Source of the DNA: Gymnothorax reevesii
Taxonomy: Eukaryota > Chordata > Actinopteri > Anguilliformes > Muraenidae
Length of the DNA stretch: 64,000 bases
Assembly (NCBI GenBank): GCA_029721435.1
Contig: CM056573.1
Location: forward strand, 72,606,001-72,670,000
Reading direction: 5' to 3'
The position numbers and the translations under genes were made by a program. Below the pieces are notes generated by a model. That model saw nothing but the letters and a program-made list of their open reading frames with translations, was not told the origin of the DNA and made no database searches. Positions 23,601-33,900 of the stretch are shown piece by piece. Positions within the stretch are counted from its first letter, which is position 1, and every line of letters starts with the position of its first letter.

Positions 23601-23802
23601 TCCTGACTTCAACAAACCGTTCTCCATCGCGGTCGATGCTAGCGACCAAGCTTGTGGATCTGTGCTCCTACAGAGAAGTGACTCTGATGACATTGAGCAT
23701 CCCGTGGCATACTTCTCCAGGAAGTTCAATCGCCACAAAAAGGAACTATTCCACAATAGAGAAGGAGCTGTTGGCTCTGGTTCTATCTTTACAACACTTT
23801 GA
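20665..23802 (+). pseudogene. Pro-Pol of the Gmr1-like element: protease, integrase, reverse transcriptase
   Basis: The protease active site DTGASQSLL starts at 20665 in the pol frame, -1 relative to gag; a one-base shift lies in 20645-20664. The integrase comes next: an HHCC zinc region (GGHLAVNKTV... CKTCHTCQ, about 21435-21553), then IVDCVGPLP, QSDQGSNFTS and YHPESQGALE with the three acidic residues. The reverse transcriptase is about 22730-23400, with KIDLLKGYW and YIDD at 23187-23198. Unusual residues include FGRKNAPATF, where Met is usual before KNAP. RNase H begins (VDASDQACGSVLL), but the frame shifts at an A run near 23737-23741, giving a false C-terminus. Confidence 0.9.
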
Positions 23803-23995
23803 TGTTTATGTTTGTACAGGGCAAAAGCCAATGGTTGTGTACACAGACCACAATCCGTTAATGTTTTTGAGTAAGATGAAAAACAAGAATCGGAGATTGT
23901 TGAATTGGAGTTTGATTTTACAGGAGTTTGACTTGGAAATTAAGCATGTGAAGGGTACAGACAATGTAATTGCTGATTGCTTATCCCGTGTTTGA
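23737..23995 (+). pseudogene. RNase H remainder of the Gmr1-like Pol (shifted frame)
   Basis: After the A-run shift, the other frame continues the RNase H: STIEKELLALVLSLQHFDVY, VVYTDHNPLMFL and the closing GTDNVIADCLSRV, then TGA at 23993. No chromodomain or envelope gene follows. An AT-dinucleotide run at about 23998-24015 precedes a purine-rich tract (TGGAATGGAGG) just before the 3' LTR, the likely polypurine tract. Confidence 0.85.
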
Positions 23996-24136
23996 ATATG
24001 TATATATATATATATCATGTGTTTATTTGAATATTGTATGATATGTATATATAGACAAGTGTCCACTTAACCATTTTGTATTGAAAAGAAAAATTTTGCC
24101 TTTATGAGTCAAAATTTTTCCCTTTTGGAATGGAGG

Positions 24137-24642
24137 TGTAATGTGAATATAGGCCACTGGATGGCAGTATTTACCTTTTTTTTATTCAGCTCAGACTGGA
24201 GCTATGTTTAGACATGTCCTGGATATGTCTGGGGCAAGTCCCCGAAAATTAAAACAAAGAGGTCTAAATGTGGGTGGGGTCTGCAAAAGAGTATATAAGG
24301 AAAAGAATTGAGACAGTAAAGTAGAAGGAGAAATTGCAAGGAGAAGGATACATGTGACCAGACCTGTCATTTCTGTTCAAGACCTGTGAAGTTTCTTTTG
24401 TGGATTTTTGCCTGTTAGAGCATTTTTTTTCCTTACCCAGGACATCACCAAGCCACCCCAACAAAAAGGGACTATAAATATTTGTTTTTCTTGTAAATTA
24501 ATCTTGGTTATTAGTTGTAGGTTAGTATTAGTCTTTGTCTGTTGATTAAATGTGTTCAAGTTTTTAAAACAGTTTCTGTCATCCCTTGCTGTTGCTGTAG
24601 CTGTTGTGTTGTAAATTGTAATAACAAATTGGGGCCATAACA
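24137..24642 (+). repeat. 3' LTR of the Gmr1-like element
   Basis: It starts TGTAATGTGAATATAGG and ends CCATAACA. It has the same TATA box (GTATATAAGG ending at 24300) as the 5' LTR. TTAT follows at 24643-24646. Confidence 0.85.
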
Positions 24643-24646
24643 TTAT

Positions 24647-27240
24647 ACTATTATTCCAATGACACATTTCAGACTTCATAATGTCTTATGATCTGTTGTG
24701 TTACTGTTTCAATGGCATGGGTAATTCTATGATTTCGCTGTCCCTTGCTTTGGATATTAATTTGGATTGCCAAATAAATATGCATTGAAATTATATAAAA
24801 TGTTTAATCATTCATTTTGTATCATTAACTGTACTTATTCTTACTTCAGTAATTTGGGGCGAAAGCCAAATTATTGCTAATTGTATATGTGTCTGCGTGT
24901 GTGTAAGTGTGTTATTTTAAAAGGTATGACATGCAGTTGTTGGTCCACGAGTTTAGAGGTGATTCCTGCATTATTTTCTTCTAAATTTTGATTTAGCACG
25001 GTCTGGAATTAACCTACTTGAAAAGGCTCGTCTGCCTTCTCCTATGCCCTATCCCCAGGTCCGTATTCCCTTTTTTGTTCAAATGAAGCTAAATGTACCA
25101 ATTTTTGGCTGAAAGCAGCCCGAGTCCACAGAGCAAAAACCTAGTCTAATGTGACAACTGTCATTTGGCCAGAATCCTTTCACCGCTGCCAGAACACAGC
25201 CAAGTGCGCCGACACTTAGCCACAATCACCAAAATACAGTTGGCTATCAGGGTCAGGTACGTTTATTTACATGAGTTTCAAAACACAAAAAATCACAGCT
25301 ACCACACTTACGTCGCCAAAACGTCGTGACAACGTAACCGGACGACCATAGATTCATCGTGGCAACGTAACTACTTACGTCGTGACAACCGGAAAAGTGA
25401 AATTCCAAGATATGTCGTGGCGACGTAACTTCGTAACGTTGTCAGTTCGTCTTCTGCACGTTGTGGCAACGTACTTTATGAAAGGTCGCCAGTTGGTAAC
25501 CTAGAAGTGCATTATTGCGACCACGATGCTTGCACTCGGCTCTTTCTTCCTAACGCTTTTTGGATGGATTCCTCGTGCTTTAATTATCATTTGCCCTGCA
25601 CGACTTAACAGGCCTACTAGTATTCACCTTGCGAAATTAAAAAATAAATAAAATATAAAAGACAATCAACTTGGCTTACATTGGCACACGCTTAACCCTG
25701 CTCAACTGAGAGCACTGACATTGCAAGTCTGTTTAAAAACAATTTATTTTACCACAAAACTTCCATCAGTTCAGGAATACCAATTTCGGGTGGCTCAGGA
25801 TGTTGCAAGCAGAATGTGCGTCGCAAAACTGTTAAACCCCCTGCTAAGTCATGCATTTCAATTGATAACAATTAATACATGAATATAAATTGTATATGAA
25901 CTGTATACATTAGATCGATTTTTAAACAGTATATAATATTTTAATCTACAATAGTAGTACTTTAATGAATTACAAGACAGAAACATGCATTTTGCACCAC
26001 AAAGTATTTTATTAACATTACAAATGGAATATATAATTTATAAACCTATGGGTAAAATAAACTGCAAGGAATTTGCATTTATTTAATCAGGATGGACTTG
26101 GAATTCATTGACATTGTGCAAAGTCTTAATAATTTCTCTTTTTATAATGTCAAGTTTGTTTTTATAAATCATAAATCTGCAAAGAAAGTGACATATGTAT
26201 CTTTTTTTGTGCCTACGCACCGTTTATAAATGAGGCCCCTGGTGCAGTTCAGTGTGAAGCTGTAGTGGCTCCAAAGCATACAGTAGACATTGAAACCATA
26301 TTCTGTTAGAAAGAGTATGACCTATAGTTTTGAAACTGACCGTTAATTTCAGGTACAATTCCCCACTAATACTGTATAAGACGGGCTCAGACTACTTGAG
26401 TTTTAGGCTGATGTATCCCAGATTCTCCCCTACCAACAATCACAGAAATCTGGCCTGGGACCTTCGTCAGAAATTATCTTCAGCCAAGATTATCTGGTAA
26501 TGTAAGGAGTTTACAGGGCAGCGCTGATAATGTCAAACATTTTTGATATTCAGTATTTACAACTAGAATATTCGGTCAGAAAATAAATTTTAACATCCCA
26601 TTCAGGGTTTCAGAGTTGACGGTTTCAAACTGCAATGGTAAAACCTTAGCCACAGAGAGGCTAGCTGAGTATAAGAAGTTATAAAACCTAATTAAAACTG
26701 ACCTTTAAATTATCACCCCCAGCTGTTGGAGAACAAATTAACTGTGTTGCCCACTTTCCCTAACCGCTCCCTCAAAATCTTTGTCTTGAAACATCTGCCT
26801 TCTGCCTCCCCACGGTCATCTGAGTTGTGGTATACAGTAGCTCTTTCAGGCAAGATGACCTTAATCATAACTTGTATGGTATGATGGATTGCAAATTTCT
26901 AAATGCGCAATTTCAGCTTGTTTGGAAATTGAGGGGAAAAAAATAGGAAAAGTTCATCCTTCTCTGTGAGCTATGACACAATTTCAAATCAGTGAGGACT
27001 TTAAATCTCCTGTAGTCTGAGCCTGGCTCTATGAGGATCAGAAAAGCCATGGCAAGCAAGATCATGCGTGCTGCAATTCTGGAAACATCGCAGTAGATGT
27101 TCATTTAGTTTGTTTTCTTCATAGCAAATCAACCAATTGCACACAGGACACACAATTTTTGTTCATTAGCTTAACATTCAGGCTTCATAAAACTTACAGA
27201 AGAAATTAGATTTTAATAAATGGCATATTTTTTCATAAAC
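24647..27240. other. Non-coding spacer with CpG-motif repeat
   Basis: No gene is recognised. At 25308-25485 a motif of the form CGTGGCAACGTAAC / CGTCGTGACAACGTAAC occurs about five times in otherwise AT-rich DNA. At about 26205-26242, TTTATAAATGAGGCCCC resembles the end of hAT-type MITEs, but no partner end is evident. The remainder is low-complexity AT-rich DNA. Confidence 0.4.
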
Positions 27241-27244
27241 AAGT

Positions 27245-28440
27245 GGCAGAAATGTATGCCATCACTATAATTCGAGGAAAGAATTATGGAATCATCAAAA
27301 ATCCAGAATAGATACTTTGTTGCTCCACCCCGGGCTTTTCTTATGGCCTGAATTCTTGGAGACATGGACTTCACTAATAAAAATACTCCCGACAGCATCT
27401 GGGTATCCTACTGAGTCAGTGATGGTGTGCTGAGGGACCTCCTCCCAGACCTGGATCATGGCATCAGTGAGCTCCTGCACAGTTGGTTGTGGTACTTATC
27501 AGCGTTGGATGCACTGATACATAGCATCCCACAGGAGCTCAATTGGGTTTAGGTCAAAGGAACAAGAGGGCCAATCTATGGTATTAATGCTTTTGTCATC
27601 CAGGAACTGCCTACATGCTGTGACCGCATGTGTCCAGGGATTGTCCTGCACCAGGAGGAACCCATGACCCACTGCCCCGGCATAAGTTTACATAATCGCA
27701 AACCACAGTGTCTAATAGCAGTCAGGGTAACGTTGGCAATCCCATACAGGGGTGTGCAACCCCCTAAGGATATGCCTCCCCAGACCATTTCTGATTCACT
27801 GCCAAATCAGTCATGCTGGATGATGTTACAGGCAGCAGAACATTCACCACAGTGTCTGCAGACTGTTTCACGCCCATCACATGTGCTCAGTGTGAACCTG
27901 CTCTCATCTGTGAAGAGAACGGGGCACTAATGCCAAATCTGCCAATTCTAGTGTTCTCTAGCGAATACCAATCAAGCTGCATGGTGCTGGGCTGTGAGTT
28001 CAGGTCCCACTTGATGACATCGGGCCCTCACGCTGACAGTGTGGTCAGAAACATGCGCACAAGTAGCCTGCTGGAGGTCATTTTGTAGGGCTCTGGCAGT
28101 GCTCTTCTATTCCTTCTTGCACAAAAGAGCAGAAACAGTCCTACTGCTGGGTTGATGCCCTTCTACAGCCCCGTCCTGCTGTCCTCGCGAAACGGCTGGT
28201 GTCCTGGTATCTCCTCCATGCTTTTGAGACAATGCTGGGATACACGGCAAACCTTCTTGCAACTTCACATATGGAAGTGCTGTCCTGGGAAAGCTGGACT
28301 ACCTGTGCAACCAGACTGGGCTGCAGGTACCGCCTCATGCTACCAGTTCTGACAAGGACACTAGCAGAACATAAAAACAGAGAAGAATCTGTCTGGCCCT
28401 TATTTGCTATGGAGTAAAATAGCTGAATGTACATCATCTG
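27245..28440 (-). pseudogene. Tc1-like transposase (broken)
   Basis: Minus-strand pieces match a Tc1/mariner transposase. The N-terminal HTH part at 28141-28437 contains VAQVVQLSQDSTSICEVARR and VSKAWRRYQDTSRF. The catalytic part at 27500-27790 contains MVWGGISLGG, then QDNPWTHAV with one catalytic Asp, and DLNPIELLWDAM with the final acidic region. The pieces lie in different frames, so the enzyme is dead. Short complementary flanks exist, but I could not match clear inverted repeats at both ends. The C-terminus lies near 27500 and the remaining non-coding 3' part extends to about 27245. Confidence 0.8.
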
Positions 28441-28449
28441 TGACGGTTT

Positions 28450-29807
28450 TCCTAATTTTTGCCAGGGGTTCCAAAAACCAACTTATTTTCAAAACAGGTT
28501 TCATACTGCTGTTTTTTCCTAATTATTTAAATCACTCGCTTAGAACCTGTAATTGTTTGTCATCTCTCAAAATGTAATGTAAGAGGGCTTAAAATGAGTT
28601 TGGAAAATAATAACAGTTCATTATAATTATTAACATTATCCCGAGGTGCTGAGATGAAGTTTTATACGGATTCTAAAGCACCCCTCAAAGTAAAAAATGG
28701 CTGTTTCTTCATTCAGTTTAGGTTTTTTTTTTTTCACATTTACATGTCGTCCTCCTCTTCTTTCACCGAGTGTGCTGTGCATTGCGTCTTATGCAAGGAA
28801 CAACACAAACACAGCAAAAGAGGTCAGTACATGAAATTATTTTACTTTTTCCTCAATTTTTTTTCAGCAGTGAAGTCTGAGTCTGCAGTTTGGGGTGCAG
28901 CTTAAGGCTACTTCAAAGCCCCTTTCAGTGACCTTGTGACACCTATGTCGAAACTTCTCCTCTAAACATTAATCCTGAGAGAGAGGAGTAGGGTTTATCT
29001 ACCAACTAGGAGCCTGGATAGCGCTTCACCTGCCTGTATACAATTACATGCTCCCATTGAATACTCCCATTTTACCAGTTAAAACAATGATTCAACCCTG
29101 ACCTCAAAGCCCCTGCCCTGTTAGTTCTGTTTCAGGTGACATCTGATCCAATTAATTATTAGGCCCAAGAAAGATTTGTGTAACCTTTGTCATACAAAAT
29201 TAAGGACTTCTGTGCACATAATAATCACAGCACCATAAGAGTTGGGCAAAAAGAATACAAATACTGTACCAGGTTCTCAGTCACCTTTCTAAACATCGCT
29301 GTGGAGCATTTCACTGATCAGGCTCCTCACATCTTTCTCTGCCAGCCCTTGTTTGCATCTCAAGACAGTCTGCAATGCATAGGACAGATATCTCAACAAT
29401 AAAATTAGAGTCTCAACTTCATTTCAGCTGGCTAATTATATTGGCTTTCGTAGATGATGCATCCGTATAGTGCATAATTCACAACGTTCATCGTAAATTT
29501 CTAATCATAAAAGGCGCAGCAAACTAGCCATAACTGTAGCTTGAAAAAAACGCTATAACGTTACCCCCATAAGGACTACACTCAAACGTTAGCTACATCT
29601 GAAAACTGAAATTATAGCGCAGTGTTAATCAGTGTTGTTGTTTGTGCGAGTTGCGCGATTGGTTGAGCGAGAATAGCTAATAGAATGGCCTTCTTGCATA
29701 ATTTGTACCGAGTGCCGTAAAACTTAATTTTCAAAAACGATCAGTGGTTAACCACGTTTCTCCTGGGCAAAAACTTAACTTATTGAAGTTTCAAGCTAAC
29801 ATTAATT
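28450..29807. other. Non-coding spacer
   Basis: AT-rich sequence with no conserved reading frame, RNA gene or clear repeat that I can name. The open frames at 28654-28905 and 29187-29402 lack family features. Confidence 0.3.
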
Positions 29808-29887
29808 ACTTCCAGTGACAGGACCCCGCTACTGTCACATCTCTCCCCCTTGAGATGTGACAGTAGAGGGGTCCTGTCACTGGAAGT
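29808..29887. repeat. Near-perfect hairpin, 36 bp arms
   Basis: The arms 29808-29843 and 29852-29887 are reverse complements with a single mismatch, around an 8-base loop (TCCCCCTT). The arms include TGTCACATCTC/GAGATGTGACA and CTTCCAGTGACAGGACC. Such a structure may be a very small foldback element or two head-to-head ends of a longer repeat. Confidence 0.9.
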
Positions 29888-29914
29888 GTCTCCTAATAAG
29901 TACGTGCCCTGGCT

Positions 29915-30025
29915 ACCTTGCCAATGAGCCTGGCTCTTTGGCGATGTGGTCAGCATGCATTACTCTTACCCGGGAGTCTGGAGGTTCAAGTCCCCGCCCA
30001 GGCCCTCCTTCGGCCTGCTACATAT
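29915..30025 (+). repeat. Possible tRNA-derived sequence (SINE-like)
   Basis: GGTTCAAGTCC at 29983-29993 matches the RNA polymerase III B-box consensus. Upstream, GTGGTCAGCATGC could serve as an A-box-like stretch, and ACTC...GAGT can pair as an anticodon-type stem. The whole does not fold into a convincing functional tRNA by eye, so I favour a tRNA-derived repeat. Confidence 0.4.
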
Positions 30026-30384
30026 GTGTGTTTTCTGCGTTAGCTTCTTTGCTAATTATATACAGCGTAATGGTGATGTGCAATTGATCAAATTATTAAT
30101 CATCTAAATATTTTTGCTAAGTAGGTAAAAATTTTCGGAATTTCCCACATCTCCCCCGAAACCACCGTGAATAACGAGTCTGTTTTCCGCACCGGTTTTA
30201 CTGTGTGACAAAGACGATGCAACAGGTTTCGAACTTAGTTGTGAAGTGAAAACTGCATTTTGAAGCCGTTCAACAACATCTACCAACTGCCATTCAGGAC
30301 AATGCAGCACCAAAAATGTTTTATACAAAGAAAATTCTATGAACTTTTAAACCCTATGAACTTTTACATTGCATGGAGTTGAAT

Positions 30385-30662
30385 CTGGCCTGGTGCCTTT
30401 CTATATAGAGTTGGTATGTTCTCCCCGTGTTCACGAAGATTTCCTCCGGGTTCCATCCCAAAGACACGCATAACAGGCAAATTGGACATGCTAATTGCCC
30501 TTAGGTATTAGTGTGAGAGCGAAAGGTATGTGCGCCCTGCGATTGATCGGCGAGTTGTCCAGGGAGGGTCCCTGCCTTTCGCCCGTAGTCTGCTGGGATA
30601 GGCTCCAGCTCCCCCTGTGACCCTAGTGAGGAATAAGCGGGTATAGAGAATGGATGGATGGA
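30385..30662 (+). repeat. SINE/LINE 3' tail ending in ATGG repeats
   Basis: The sequence (GTTCTCCCCGTGTTC, TTTCCTCCGGGTTCC, then GGGATAGGCTCCAGCTCCCC and AATAAGCGGGTATAG) followed by ATGGATGGATGG at about 30651-30662 is a very common fish retroposon tail. It lies in the plus orientation just upstream of the eIF4G-like gene. The exact family (LINE or its SINE) is not decided. Confidence 0.75.
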
Positions 30663-30942
30663 TTATTATTTTAATTTTAATTTTAAGTAGTAGAAGATGC
30701 AAGTTACTGACTCTCTAGCAAGTATGCCTGGCCAGTATACATGTCCAGAAATTAATTAGCAGTTTCTGTGCTAATTGGATTGTATGTCCTCCTGATAAGA
30801 CTCGGGCAACTGAAAGTCAATAGAAAAAAAAAATTAAAAAAGCTTTTCACTGCCTCTCACTAAAAAGGGGCCAAAGGTTAAGATGGAGTGATTATGCATT
30901 CCTTTTGGGTTAACTATCCTTTTCTCCCTCTCCTTCTCACAG

Positions 30943-33900
30943 TCTTCTGAAAGATCAAAACATGGGCAACTGTCTGACCCGACAACAACGTCCAGACTCG
31001 CCGCCACCGGATGTCCCGGATGGGATTCGGCGCAGAGGTAGGCTGGATACTGAGACCAGTTTACCTTGATCAATCGAGATTCAAAAGAAGATAGACTCTG
31101 TATTCTTAATATTAATGGCGTCCCAATTAATATTAGGAATGCTGAATCTTTATCTTCTTTTCAATTACTTTTGAAGACTCACCCCAATAGGCTTGCTTTT
31201 TGTGATTAAATTATATTTTTGTTGAAGTTGTTTTTCTGGAGTTATTTTGAGTAAGTCTGTTTTTAAAATCCTTATTGTTCCTATATTGATGTTTAGTTCC
31301 CTAACTTTTACCCTTCTTGTGCAATTGCTATTCACATATATTTATGTTTTTCCCTGTTTGTGAAGCATTTTGTACTGTATTTCTTGAAAGGATATTTTAA
31401 ATAAAATGTATATTATTTTATGTTTATTTGATCCTTGTTGATATTGTGATATTTGTTTCCATGTTGATGCTGATCTGTAAAGGCTTCCCAAATATCATGA
31501 GAAATATCATGAAATTTTCCGTCCTGAAATTTCAGGGTTTTGGAGGAGAGGTAGAAGACGTAAAATCCCTCGCCGCGCTTCCTTCAGTGACGAAGCCTCT
31601 TCATCTGATGGGGTAAACGCTTCATGTTCACCAATGGAGGATGACGGGATAGAACATCACCCGAAGGCCACCGTTCATCAACAGACCTAGGTAAATCCAA
31701 TGAGCATACCACTGGTTATACAAATCGGAATCACGAGTAGTTTTTTTGGAGTCCACCATTTCTCTAACTCTCGTGACGACCGACCGCTGCCTCTTTACAC
31801 GTTGCTAGCACATCTTTTATGCCATTGAAGCATACCACAGTCAGCGTATATTTTCCTCAAACATCTGCTAGCGTGTGGCCAATAAGGAGGGGCTGCTAGA
31901 GAGCGACGAGGCGAACAGATTTAACTTGCATGTCTCCTTCTACCCCCGGCGAGACTCAGCCAGTTGCTGCTTTGCCTTTGCAAACCTCCAGCCATTGCTG
32001 GTATTGGCACGTCTGGGATTTGAACACCTGACCACAGGGCTCCAAGATGATCTTAGCTGGGTGCTTCTCGGATCGATAAATATCATAGCATTCCATGAAT
32101 GTATTGTCTAGATCTTAATTTTTTGTAGAAATTGAAGTGATAGGAATTGAATTGGTGAATTCAATAAGGCCCCAACTCCACGCATTACATGAAACATAAC
32201 ATGAAATCTAAATAAATATCAAAAGCCCAATACACCATCCTCAGAATAGTCAGACAAGAGCAGAAATTGAAAAACACAGAGGTCAATCAGAACATGGCAC
32301 GCGGCCAGGCAGAAACATAATACATGGCATGGCAGAATACATGGTACATGGCAAAAGCAGAATCACAACACATACCAATTCAATTCCAACAAAAAAGTGT
32401 TTCCCTTTTATTCTCGACTAGCTTGTAGAATGGGAACTCGAAACAATCAATTTCATTTAAATGTGTTGGGCCTGGGCTAACTGGATGTTGTAGTTTACAT
32501 TTACCCTTGTTTTTTGTAACCCAACCTTGGCCAGAAGCTACAAGACCATAAGTGGCTTATCAGCCCAACTCATTTATTTTCGCAAAAAACACCAGCGGGG
32601 AATCGTCCTGAATCATATATTCTGGAGGATGGTCATTACAAATGCTCACCAGGCACACAAAGATACCAATCAAATACAAAGGCTGGATGAAGTTGTTGAG
32701 TAGAGACATCTTAATCATCACCACTTTTAATTAACCTGATGATGTATCATTTAATGTTGATAAATAATCCACACAACCTAAATGGGGAGGCATAGGTAGC
32801 AATAAACTATGTTACCCTTACATTTTTGGATCATTTCTGAATTTGCTACTTACGAACTTGCGCATAAACTGCATATGAACTGTTGCATGTTGTTGCTCAC
32901 ATAAAAAATGAAAAGTTTGATAAATGCAGGGAGTACAAAAAATTGTAGTTAGCTCAGTTCACACCAGTAAAATTCCTTGTTGGTTACTTTAGCAACCTTA
33001 GTTAGCAAGAAAACAAACTCTCTCATTTGCGTTCAGTGAAACTGCGTACTGGTGACTGAGGGCAATCGCATGTGAATAATATATTCAAACTCAATTAACC
33101 ACTCAGTGCCCCAAAATACCAGACAAAAAGGGCTTTGTAATCTGCTTCAGGAATAAAACCTTTAACGATAGGATAAAGATCATCACTCAGAATAACTTCA
33201 TATTGATTTTCTCTGACTCCTCCTTCAAATGGGAAGAGTGAATCTAAACCCCGCATCAAGATTAGTTGCACTTTTTTTCAGGTTTTTTCATTAATTTGTC
33301 ACCTGTCTGTTTTTCCTGTGGCATTTTTTTCACAGAAGAAAATCTCTACATATCTTACATTGGTTATAATTTTGACAGCAACAGAAAACAGCAGTCTTAT
33401 CCAAAAATTTTAAACCAGGGATCATCATCAAATCATGCACCTCAAGGTCTGAGATCGGCTGGTTATCCCCCTTCCCTTTACCTGGGTATCCGGCGGACTG
33501 TCTTGCCAATCAGATGCACTGAATTGTGCATCGAAAATTAACTCTGAGAAAAGTAGACCAGGGCTAAGTGTGTATTTGAGGTCAAGGTATGGGGATCCAT
33601 GATTTAAAATGTTCTGTGGAGGTGGCGTAGGTAAAACAAAAAACTAGGACAAGGATTGACAGATCTGTCGCTCAAATCCTAATCCAGACCTGGTTTTATT
33701 TTCTCCCTGGTGATAAATTAACAGATTGTCTTTACACCTGACTCTCAGGTCAAAGGAGGAAACCAAACATGCAGTTCTCGGCCCTCAACAGCCATGAGTT
33801 GATGTTACCCGAACTAGGAGAAACATCTGTGCTTCATTTCCCTCCAGCTGGGCCCCTAAATTTGGTCCTGGAATATCATTACAGGTCCAGAGACGGGAAA

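Larger units (their letters stand above)
18537..24642 (+). mobile_element. Gmr1-like Ty3/Gypsy LTR retrotransposon
   Basis: Two LTRs of about 506-513 bases flank gag, protease, integrase, reverse transcriptase and RNase H, in that order. TTAT at 18533-18536 and 24643-24646 fits a 4 bp target duplication if the left LTR begins TGTTGTAATG at 18537; the right LTR begins TGTAATG at 24137. The LTRs differ at roughly a dozen sites by eye (about 2-3%), so the insertion is fairly young. Integrase before reverse transcriptase is the Copia-like order known in the Gmr1 group of Gypsy elements. Gag and pol carry several breaks, so this copy is defective. Confidence 0.9.

Noticed and set aside
29930..30005. 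Functional tRNA gene
   Set aside because: The B-box is good but the acceptor and D stems do not pair convincingly; more likely a tRNA-derived repeat.
31875..32111. 78-residue frame in the long intron of the eIF4G-like gene
   Set aside because: No splice-consistent borders or family motif; overlaps a SINE-like B-box on the opposite strand.
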